Below are positions 1-5,442 of a stretch of 5,453 nucleotides of DNA, piece by piece. Source of the stretch: Flavobacterium sp. (lineage in GTDB: Bacteria > Bacteroidota > Bacteroidia > Flavobacteriales > Flavobacteriaceae); NCBI GenBank assembly GCA_004296145.1, contig SEBM01000289.1, forward strand, positions 1-5,453. The letters run 5' to 3'. The notes under the pieces were generated by a model. The model searched no databases, was not told the origin of the DNA, and saw only the letters and a list, made by a program, of their open reading frames with translations. Each line of letters starts with the position of its first letter. Position 1 is the first letter of the stretch. Made by a program: the position numbers and the translations under genes.

Positions 1-2
1 AA

Positions 3-110
3 ATTTGCAGAGTAATAATGAAGAAGTATATTTTAATTTCTGCTCGAGTCAATGCAAGCGAAGCTCCTGCCAATTATATGCTTGAAGGATTTCTAAAATC
101 TCTTTTGAAT
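3..110 (+). pseudogene. Possible remnant of an M14 (cytosolic carboxypeptidase-like) zinc carboxypeptidase
   Basis: An open frame enters from the left edge (no in-frame stop from base 3; first ATG at 18) and runs to a stop at 210-212. The part up to about base 110 includes the peptide ISARVNASEAPANYMLEGFL. From memory this resembles the M14 cytosolic-carboxypeptidase segment ISARVHPGETxxSxxxxGFL, in which H and E of HPGE bind the catalytic zinc. Here HPGE has become NASE, so one zinc ligand is lost, and the resemblance stops after about residue 32, where the frame runs into the promoter and signal sequence of the next gene. I read this as a decayed, truncated fragment that may extend left of the window. 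It could also be a chance match or a short real peptide. No ribosome binding site is seen before ATG 18. Only about 30 residues support the call, so confidence is low. Confidence 0.33.
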
Positions 111-117
111 ATCTTTG
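110..117 (+). promoter_or_regulatory. Putative Bacteroidota -7 element (TATCTTTG) for the exported-protein gene
   Basis: TATCTTTG matches the Bacteroidota sigma-A -7 consensus TAnnTTTG exactly and lies 21 bases before ATG 139. Transcription would start around 122-126, giving a very short leader. The best -33 candidate is TTG at 82-84, with a 25-base spacer that is longer than usual, so only the -7 element is convincing. The box overlaps the alternative ATG at 115, which argues that translation starts at 139. Confidence 0.45.
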
Positions 118-138
118 ATTATCAAATACACGCACTTC

Positions 139-762
139 ATGAAAAATTATATTGTATTCTTCCTTCTTGTTTTTTCAATAAACGGATTTTCACAAAAAGT
201 GGAAACTTATAAATTAACCAAAGAACAGATTTCAGAAAGAGAACTTAACGGAATTTCAGATTTTCCTATTTACAAAGCATTTGAATACAGCGACAAAGGC
301 GGAACTTATGAATTGCTTTTTTGTGAAAACCAGAAAAATGTTTCCAAAAAAGACACTTTAAACACAAAAATTCAGGCAATCTGTACAATGACTGATCATG
401 GTGGTTTTCGCGAAAGATGGCAGATCAATGATTTAATTGAAGTTACAGAACCCAAAGAAACCAATATTTGGTTCTGGACTAAATACTGCTCGCAAAAAGA
501 TCTTGACGGAGATGGTTATATTGACCCTGTAGTTGTTTATGGAACCAGAAATGAGAATCAGGAAATACGACGCGTAAAAATCATTACAATTTATAAAGAC
601 AAAAAGTATGCAATTCGTGCAGTAGAGTGCGATTTAGACTATTGCAGAAGTTTTAAAAAAGATAGTAATTGGAATCTGCTTCCGCAAAAGATAAAAACGT
701 ATGTTAATCAATTAGTTGAAAAACTAAGAAAGGAACAGAATATACTTCTAAAAGATGGTTAA
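139..762 (+). CDS. Small exported protein with a signal peptide and a DxDGDGxxD loop, function unknown
   Basis: This encodes 207 residues. The N-terminus is a typical flavobacterial signal peptide: KN, then a hydrophobic run YIVFFLLVFSING, then FSQ, with cleavage probably next to Q19. The product is therefore likely periplasmic or surface-exposed; there is no lipobox cysteine. The in-frame ATG at 115 would add eight residues before this signal and overlaps the predicted -7 box, so 139 is preferred. Residues 121-129 read DLDGDGYID, a calcium-binding loop of the EF-hand, dockerin or FG-GAP kind, followed by a hydrophobic strand (VVVYGT). Five cysteines (62, 82, 117, 164, 169) remain in the mature part and could form disulfides. 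I do not recognise a characterised family; the layout recalls small flavobacterial exported beta-rich proteins sometimes annotated as linked to surface polysaccharide, but I cannot confirm that. Its stop lies one base from the stop of the convergent acetyltransferase gene. Confidence 0.85.
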   Translation: MKNYIVFFLLVFSINGFSQKVETYKLTKEQISERELNGISDFPIYKAFEYSDKGGTYELLFCENQKNVSKKDTLNTKIQAICTMTDHGGFRERWQINDLIEVTEPKETNIWFWTKYCSQKDLDGDGYIDPVVVYGTRNENQEIRRVKIITIYKDKKYAIRAVECDLDYCRSFKKDSNWNLLPQKIKTYVNQLVEKLRKEQNILLKDG

Positions 763-763
763 T

Positions 764-1360
764 CTATAATTTCTTTTTCAGGTTTTCTTTTACCTCATCA
801 AACCATTCGTCTCTTAAAATACTTAATACGATAGAATCGCGACGAACTTCACTATTTGCAGTTGGCATATGACTTCTTAAAACGCCTTCTACTTTGCAGC
901 CGATGCTTTTCATGGCAGCAATACTTCGTTCGTTATTATTATCGGCACGGAATTCTACACGTAGCATTCCGAGAGTTTCAAAAGCAAATTGCAGTAATAA
1001 AAACTTGCAATGTTTGTTGAGTCCAGTTCCTCTAAAAGCTGAACCGTACCAGGTATATCCTAATTGCAAAGTTTTGTATTCCAGATTAATATCGTAAAAA
1101 CGAGTGGAGCCAGCGTATTTCTGCGATTTTTTATCGAATACTATAAACGGAAATTCTTTTTTGTTTTCGCGTTCTCGTAAAGCAATTTTAATATAATTGA
1201 TGAGATTTTCTTTTCCGTCTGCTCCAACCAGAGAATATTTCCAGGTTTCTGGTTCATTAATAGAAATTTCTAATAAATTTTCGACATCTGATTCCTGAAG
1301 GGAACGCAATAAAACCGTTTCGTCTTCTAGTATTATGTTGGAAGAAAAGTTGAAATCCAT
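764..1360 (-). CDS. GNAT-family N-acetyltransferase, RimJ/RimL type
   Basis: This is a 198-residue cytoplasmic protein predicted to transfer an acetyl group from acetyl-CoA to an amine, either a protein N-terminus or a small molecule. The whole length fits the Acetyltransf_3 (RimJ/RimL) domain. The N-terminus has the strand LEDETVLLRSLQESD seen in RimL-like proteins. The acetyl-CoA pyrophosphate-binding motif is RGTGLNK at residues 110-116, after the strand LQLGYTWYGSAF. The C-terminal half has the hallmark VEFRADNNNERSIAAMKSIG (residues 135-154), then GVLRSHM. The substrate cannot be read from sequence; such proteins are often labelled ribosomal-protein acetyltransferases without evidence. 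The start is ATG 1360, and the upstream gene ends 32 bases before it on the same strand, so cotranscription is possible. The 3' end faces the exported-protein gene with a one-base gap and no visible terminator hairpin. Confidence 0.9.
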   Translation of the reverse strand: MDFNFSSNIILEDETVLLRSLQESDVENLLEISINEPETWKYSLVGADGKENLINYIKIALRERENKKEFPFIVFDKKSQKYAGSTRFYDINLEYKTLQLGYTWYGSAFRGTGLNKHCKFLLLQFAFETLGMLRVEFRADNNNERSIAAMKSIGCKVEGVLRSHMPTANSEVRRDSIVLSILRDEWFDEVKENLKKKL

Positions 1361-1365
1361 ACAAT

Positions 1366-1373
1366 CAAATTTA
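1366..1373 (-). promoter_or_regulatory. Weak candidate -7 element (TAAATTTG) just before the acetyltransferase gene
   Basis: Read on the minus strand, TAAATTTG fits TAnnTTTG exactly but ends only five bases before the ATG at 1360. If used, transcription would begin at or next to the start codon, giving a leaderless or nearly leaderless mRNA. The surrounding DNA is almost all A and T, so a chance match is quite possible, and the gene may simply be cotranscribed with its upstream neighbour. Confidence 0.25.
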
Positions 1374-1392
1374 TTTTAATTTAAAAGAAAAA

Positions 1393-1749
1393 CTATTCAC
1401 TCATTTCGTCATAACGTGTCGGAACCTGCGGATCATACAATGGGCATTTGAATTCTTCCATTACATCAACCAATTTATTCATGGTTTTTCCTTCTGTTCC
1501 ATAACAGTCAATTTTTACGCTTTGTGGTGTAGTAATGACCTGAAATGCGCCTTTCCCTTTTGGATTTTTCCAACTATTATCATCGACTCTTTCCCATTCT
1601 GAGAAAACGGAATTAATTCTGTTAATAATTACTTCGATTTGAAGAACAGCCAGACCTTCTACTTCCTGTTCTTCAACAAGAGCTTCATAAACTTCCTGAT
1701 TATTAAGGTAAATTTCGTCCAGATATTTCCAAAAAAGTAATTCGTACAT
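1393..1749 (-). CDS. Conserved-looking acidic hypothetical protein, 118 residues
   Basis: I do not recognise this protein and assign no function. It is 118 residues, soluble and acidic, with no signal peptide or membrane segment. The N-terminal half is rich in E, L and V (EVYEALVEEQEVEGLAVLQIEV is the broad pattern over residues 19-40) and suggests helix. The middle has aromatic-rich SEWERVDDNSW (residues 50-60) followed by short strands (AFQVITT, SVKIDCYG). The C-terminus carries CPLYDPQVPTRYD, with cysteines at 82 and 102. An intact frame with normal codon composition between two clear genes supports it as real. Only an A-rich stretch and no Shine-Dalgarno precedes ATG 1749, which is normal for this phylum. 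No TAnnTTTG box lies in the 84-base gap to purM, so it is probably read from the purM promoter through the palindromic repeat. Confidence 0.8.
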   Translation of the reverse strand: MYELLFWKYLDEIYLNNQEVYEALVEEQEVEGLAVLQIEVIINRINSVFSEWERVDDNSWKNPKGKGAFQVITTPQSVKIDCYGTEGKTMNKLVDVMEEFKCPLYDPQVPTRYDEMSE

Positions 1750-1765
1750 AATTGTTTTTTTTAAT

Positions 1766-1824
1766 GTAGAGACGCACGGCAGTGCGTGTTACGTAATGTT
1801 AGACGCACTGCAGTGCGTCTCTAC
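1766..1824. repeat. 59-bp nested palindromic repeat (REP/MITE-like)
   Basis: The ends are a perfect 12-bp inverted repeat, GTAGAGACGCAC at 1766-1777 and GTGCGTCTCTAC at 1813-1824. Folding the whole element about base 1795 pairs 25 of 29 positions. Each half is itself palindromic: the right half has a perfect 20-bp palindrome at 1801-1820, and the left half has ACGCAC/GTGCGT arms at 1772-1777 and 1782-1787 around a four-base loop. The centre holds TTACGTAA (1789-1796), and CTACGTAG (1821-1828) overlaps the right end. It is far richer in GC than its surroundings. No T-run follows it on either strand, so it is not a standard intrinsic terminator, although the hairpin could protect or process the mRNA. 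From memory, GTAGAGACGC-type palindromes are dispersed in Flavobacterium and other genomes; no transposase is nearby, and no clear target-site duplication is seen. Confidence 0.85.
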
Positions 1825-1833
1825 GTAGAAATT

Positions 1834-3012
1834 TTAATATTCGAAAGTTCCGTACTCGCTTTTTATAGTCAGTTTTTTACTGTCTGAAGCTTCTACTCTA
1901 CCTACGATTTGTGCATCGACATTGAATGATTTTGAAATTTCAATAATATCTTGTGCAATGTTTTCCGGAACATAAATTTCCATACGGTGACCACAGTTGA
2001 AAACCTGATACATTTCTTTCCAATCTGTTTTTGATTGCTCCTGAATTAATTTGAACAATGGCGGAACCGGAAATAAATTGTCTTTTATAACGTGTAAATC
2101 TTTTACGAAATGTAAAATTTTAGTCTGCGCTCCACCGCTGCAATGCACCATTCCGTGAATTTCGTTTGGTGTATACGTATCTAAAATTTTCTTGATAATT
2201 GGTGCATACGTTCTTGTTGGGGAAAGCACTAATTGCCCCGCATTGATTGGGCTATTTTCTACTTCATCAGTTAAATTTACTTGTCCTGAATATATTAATT
2301 CTTCCGGTACAAGAGCATCATAACTTTCAGGATATTTTTTAGCTAAATATTTTCCGAAAACATCGTGACGTGCAGAAGTAAGTCCGTTACTTCCCATTCC
2401 GCCGTTATAGCTTTTTTCGTAAGTTGCCTGACCAAAAGAAGTCAAACCAACAATTACGTCTCCGGCTTTAATATTTGCATTATCTACAACATCTGCACGT
2501 TTTATACGGGCAGTTACGGTTGAATCTACAATTATCGTACGTACAACATCTCCAACATCTGCAGTTTCTCCACCAGTTGAATGAATGGTTACTCCAAAAG
2601 ATTTTAATTCATTGATTAATTCTTCTGTTCCGTTGATGATGGCAGAAATAACTTCGGCAGGAATTAAGTTTTTATTTCTTCCGATTGTTGATGAAAGCAG
2701 GATATTATCTGTTGCGCCAACACATAATAAGTCATCAATATTCATGATTAAAGCATCCTGAGCAATTCCTTTCCAAACCGAAATATCTCCGGTTTCTTTC
2801 CAATACATATAAGCCAAAGACGATTTTGTCCCGGCGCCGTCTGCGTGCATGATCAGGCAGTAATCTGAATCCTGAGTTAAATAATCAGGAACAATTTTGC
2901 AAAATGCTTGTGGAAATAAACCTTTGTCAATATTTTTTATGGCGTTGTGTACGTCTTCTTTTGATGCCGAAACACCTCTTTGTGCGTACCTTTTGCTAGA
3001 ATCTGAACTCAT
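1834..3012 (-). CDS. purM: Phosphoribosylformylglycinamidine cyclo-ligase (AIR synthase), long Bacteroidota form
   Basis: The predicted reaction is ATP-dependent ring closure of FGAM to aminoimidazole ribotide, step five of purine synthesis, in the cytoplasm. The N-terminal AIR-synthase domain shows HADGAGTKSSLAY (residues 56-68), matching the DGVGTK motif of PurM; NIDDLLCVGA (91-100), matching the NDL/GAEP region; and STGGETADVGD (145-155), matching GGETAEMP. The C-terminal domain has GLTSFGQATYE (189-199), the glycine-rich GGMGSNGLTSAR (204-215) and VHCSGGAQTK (289-298). At 392 residues it is longer than E. coli PurM (about 345) and matches the variant usual in Bacteroidota, often labelled 'AIR synthase related protein'. 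It could instead be a paralogue if the genome also carries a short PurM. ATG 3012 is preceded by its own -7 box, and glnN upstream is closed by a terminator. The next gene lies beyond the palindromic repeat. Confidence 0.85.
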   Translation of the reverse strand: MSSDSSKRYAQRGVSASKEDVHNAIKNIDKGLFPQAFCKIVPDYLTQDSDYCLIMHADGAGTKSSLAYMYWKETGDISVWKGIAQDALIMNIDDLLCVGATDNILLSSTIGRNKNLIPAEVISAIINGTEELINELKSFGVTIHSTGGETADVGDVVRTIIVDSTVTARIKRADVVDNANIKAGDVIVGLTSFGQATYEKSYNGGMGSNGLTSARHDVFGKYLAKKYPESYDALVPEELIYSGQVNLTDEVENSPINAGQLVLSPTRTYAPIIKKILDTYTPNEIHGMVHCSGGAQTKILHFVKDLHVIKDNLFPVPPLFKLIQEQSKTDWKEMYQVFNCGHRMEIYVPENIAQDIIEISKSFNVDAQIVGRVEASDSKKLTIKSEYGTFEY

Positions 3013-3038
3013 GAAAATTTGTTTGTGTTGATGTGGTG

Positions 3039-3046
3039 CAAAGATA
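3039..3046 (-). promoter_or_regulatory. Putative -7 element (TATCTTTG) of purM
   Basis: On the minus strand TATCTTTG is an exact TAnnTTTG match, 26 bases upstream of ATG 3012, which predicts a leader of about 20 nucleotides without a Shine-Dalgarno sequence. A TTTG that could serve as the -33 element is at 3075-3078, but the 28-base spacer is too long for comfort, so the upstream half is unresolved. An ATCCC/GGGAT inverted repeat fills the region just upstream. Confidence 0.55.
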
Positions 3047-3095
3047 ATCCCTTTTTTTAATTCTTTGGGATATTCAAATATTTGATTCGAAAAAA

Positions 3096-3196
3096 AGTTT
3101 TAGCCACGACTTGCACTAATTTTTATTTTAAAACAAAAATCATCCAATTAAGGATGATTTTTGAAAAATTGATTCATGTAATTCGTGGCAAAAACT
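3096..3196. repeat. 101-bp inverted-repeat element enclosing the glnN terminator
   Basis: The arms are AGTTTTAGCCACGA (3096-3109) and TCGTGGCAAAAACT (3183-3196); they are reverse complements at 13 of 14 positions. Inside the arms the complementarity continues loosely (left TTGCACTAATTTTT against right AAAAATTGATTCATGTAA), so the whole stretch could fold into one long imperfect hairpin with the terminator stem at its tip. The right arm ends one base before the glnN stop codon. From memory, GCCACGA-type inverted repeats next to genes recur in Flavobacterium chromosomes; here only one copy can be seen, so its dispersed nature is inferred. Confidence 0.6.
3134..3163 (-). terminator. Intrinsic terminator downstream of glnN
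   Basis: A perfect 12-bp stem, CAAAAATCATCC at 3134-3145 and GGATGATTTTTG at 3152-3163, closes a six-base loop. Read from glnN on the minus strand, the stem ends in a T-rich run that continues as TTTTGTTTT, as expected of a rho-independent terminator. The stem begins 35 bases after the glnN stop codon. It should separate glnN transcription from purM. The symmetric A and T flanks mean it could also work in the plus direction. Confidence 0.8.
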
Positions 3197-3197
3197 A

Positions 3198-5387
3198 TTA
3201 TTTAGTAAATAATAATTCTCTGTATTTTGTTAAAGTCCAGCTTTCGTCATCTACTAATAATTCTAGTTTATCACAGTGATTACGAATGTCTTCAAAATAA
3301 GGTTTTACTTTATTACAATAAGCTTCAGCCATTTTTTGAGCATCGGTTAATTGATTTGCATTTCTGCGCTCATTTGTCATTGCCAGAACTTTTGAATTAA
3401 TTCCTTCAATGTGGCCTGATATTTCTTTTATTAAAACAATTTGTTCTTTTGCAATCGTTTCAAACTCTTTTCCGAAGATTTCTTTTAATCCTTTTACGTT
3501 TTCTATTAAAGTATTTTGATAACGAATCGCTGTCGGAATTACATGATTTCTTGAAATATCACCTAAAACTCTTCCTTCAATCTGAATTTTTTTAGTGTAT
3601 TCTTCTAATTCAATTTCGTAACGTGCTTCGGCTTCCACGTGGTTAAAAATTCCTAATTCATCAAATAACTCCAAAGCTTGTTTAGAAACTTTAGCTTTTA
3701 TTGCCTCAGGAGTAGTTTTAAAATTGCTTAATCCTCTTTTTTCTGCTTCTTTTTCCCAGGCATCGCTGTAACCGTCACCTTCAAAAAGTATCTTTTTAGA
3801 TTGTTTGATGTATTCTCTTAAAACATTAAAAATAGCATCGTCTTTTTTCATGTCTTTAGAATCGATCAAAGCATCAACTTCTATTTTAAAATCTTTTAGT
3901 TGTTTTGCTACAATTGCATTCAGCGTTGTCATTGCATTCGAACAGTTTGCATTTGAACCAACCGCTCTAAACTCAAATTTATTTCCTGTAAAGGCAAAAG
4001 GAGATGTTCTGTTTCTGTCTGTATTATCCAAAAGAACGTCCGGAATTTTACCAACCACATTTAGTTTTAAATCTGTTTTTTCTTCAGGCGAAAGTTTTCC
4101 TGTCGTTACACTTTCTAACTCAGATAAAACTTTTGTCAATTGTGCTCCGATAAAAACAGAAATAATTGCCGGCGGCGCTTCGTTTGCTCCTAATCGGTGA
4201 TCATTACTTGCGGTTGCAATAGACGCTCTTAATAAGGTTTCGTAATCGTTAACCGCTTTTATGGTATTAATAAAGAAAGTCAAAAACTGTAAATTGCTCA
4301 TTGGCGTTTTACTCGGACTCAACAAGTTAACCCCTGTATCTGTAGCAAGCGACCAGTTATTGTGTTTTCCTGAACCGTTTACGCCTTTGAATGGTTTTTC
4401 GTGAAATAATACTTTAAAGTCATGACGCTCTGCAACACGCTGCATTACATCCATTAATAAAGAGTTATGATCAACTGCTAAATTTGTTTCTTCAAAAATT
4501 GGCGCCAACTCAAACTGATTTGGTGCTACTTCGTTGTGACGCGTTTTTACCGGAATTCCCAATAACATACATTCCTGCTCCAAATCTCTCATATAAGTAA
4601 GAGCTCGGGTCGGAATAGATCCGAAATAATGATCATCTAATTGTTGCCCTTTTGCAGAAGTGTGTCCTAATAAAGTTCTTCCTGTCATCATTAAATCCGG
4701 ACGTGAATTGGCTAAAGCTTTGTCAATTAAAAAATATTCCTGCTCCCAACCCAAAGTTGCTGTAACTTTTTTTACGTTTTTATCAAAATACCTGCAAACT
4801 TCTGTTGCTGCTTCGTCCATAGCCGATAAAGCTCTTAACAACGGAATTTTATTATCTAAAGCTTCACCTGTGTAAGCAATAAATACGGTCGGAATACATA
4901 ATGTTGTACCATATATAAAAGCAGGAGAAGTCGGATCCCATGCAGTATATCCTCTGGCCTCAAATGTATTTCTGATTCCTCCGTTCGGAAAACTTGACGC
5001 ATCCGGTTCTTGTTGTACTAATTGTGCTCCGCCAAATTTCTCTACAGGATCACTGCCATCATAAGATGTTTCAAAAAAAGCATCGTGTTTTTCTGCAGTT
5101 GTTCCCGTAAGAGGCTGAAACCAGTGTGTATAATGGGTAACCCCTTTTGCAAGAGCCCATTCTTTCATGCCCATGGCAATATAATCTGCCAGTTTTCTTT
5201 CTATTTTAGTTCCGTGCTGAATGGCGTCTCTTACTCCTCTAAAAGCATCTGAAGTTAAATATTGCTTCATTGCTTTTTCATTAAACACATTTGAACCAAA
5301 AAGGTTTGATTTTCTATCAATTTCCTCAAAATGCACCGGCTTTCTCGTAGAAGCTTCTTGTAAAGCCTGAAAACGTAATGTTGACAT
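3198..5387 (-). CDS. glnN: Glutamine synthetase type III
   Basis: It makes glutamine from glutamate, ammonia and ATP in the cytoplasm; the GSIII family forms large two-ring (dodecameric) complexes. The 729 residues are the usual GSIII length, and the N-terminus (MSTLRFQALQEASTRKP) aligns from memory with Bacteroides GlnN, supporting ATG 5387. Visible motifs: THYTHWFQPLTGTTAEKHD (84-102), characteristic of GSIII; the metal-binding GWEQEYFL (213-220) with E215 and E217; NEVAPNQFELAP (285-296); the ATP-site signature KPFKGVNGSGKHNNWS (331-346); and DNTDRNRTSPFAFTGNKFEFR (454-474) with conserved arginines and glutamate. The C-terminal region from about 490 is the helical GSIII-specific extension. 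No key residue looks missing. It has a perfect -7 box upstream and a strong terminator downstream, so it is probably transcribed alone. No adjacent PII gene or ammonium transporter is present, so nitrogen control cannot be read here. Confidence 0.97.
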   Translation of the reverse strand: MSTLRFQALQEASTRKPVHFEEIDRKSNLFGSNVFNEKAMKQYLTSDAFRGVRDAIQHGTKIERKLADYIAMGMKEWALAKGVTHYTHWFQPLTGTTAEKHDAFFETSYDGSDPVEKFGGAQLVQQEPDASSFPNGGIRNTFEARGYTAWDPTSPAFIYGTTLCIPTVFIAYTGEALDNKIPLLRALSAMDEAATEVCRYFDKNVKKVTATLGWEQEYFLIDKALANSRPDLMMTGRTLLGHTSAKGQQLDDHYFGSIPTRALTYMRDLEQECMLLGIPVKTRHNEVAPNQFELAPIFEETNLAVDHNSLLMDVMQRVAERHDFKVLFHEKPFKGVNGSGKHNNWSLATDTGVNLLSPSKTPMSNLQFLTFFINTIKAVNDYETLLRASIATASNDHRLGANEAPPAIISVFIGAQLTKVLSELESVTTGKLSPEEKTDLKLNVVGKIPDVLLDNTDRNRTSPFAFTGNKFEFRAVGSNANCSNAMTTLNAIVAKQLKDFKIEVDALIDSKDMKKDDAIFNVLREYIKQSKKILFEGDGYSDAWEKEAEKRGLSNFKTTPEAIKAKVSKQALELFDELGIFNHVEAEARYEIELEEYTKKIQIEGRVLGDISRNHVIPTAIRYQNTLIENVKGLKEIFGKEFETIAKEQIVLIKEISGHIEGINSKVLAMTNERRNANQLTDAQKMAEAYCNKVKPYFEDIRNHCDKLELLVDDESWTLTKYRELLFTK

Positions 5388-5434
5388 GTATATAATTTTT
5401 AAAAATTCGTATTATTTTCGATAAATCAGAGGAA

Positions 5435-5442
5435 CAAATATA
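5435..5442 (-). promoter_or_regulatory. Putative -7 element (TATATTTG) of glnN
   Basis: On the minus strand TATATTTG is an exact TAnnTTTG match, 47 bases upstream of ATG 5387. It predicts a leader of roughly 40 nucleotides. The -33 element would lie at or beyond the right end of the window and cannot be judged. The leader contains the 14-bp AT palindrome at 5394-5407 and no Shine-Dalgarno sequence close to the ATG. Confidence 0.55.

Noticed and set aside
1..8. Possible TAnnTTTG promoter box cut by the left edge before ATG 18
   Set aside because: AAATTTG fits only if the missing base to the left is T, and the frame is open through it, so it cannot be separated from coding sequence of a truncated upstream gene.
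894..1097. A 67-codon plus-strand frame inside the acetyltransferase gene
   Set aside because: It is a shadow of the conserved GNAT coding frame with no independent signals; the frames at 4660-4875 and 5022-5252 are rejected for the same reason.
1766..1824. The nested palindrome read as a rho-independent terminator for purM
   Set aside because: No T-run follows the stem in the direction of purM transcription (the downstream bases are ATTAAAAAAAA), so it lacks the U-tract of an intrinsic terminator.
1766..1824. The palindrome pair as a minimal CRISPR array
   Set aside because: Only two imperfect inverted units exist, without direct repeats, regular spacers or cas genes.
3082..3279. A 65-codon plus-strand frame across the glnN-purM gap
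   Set aside because: It runs through the inverted repeat and terminator and into the antisense of the glnN 3' end; its composition is that of AT-rich repeat DNA and it has no promoter or homology.
3805..4200. A 131-codon plus-strand frame inside glnN
   Set aside because: It is antisense to the conserved GSIII catalytic region and is explained by the codon constraints of glnN.
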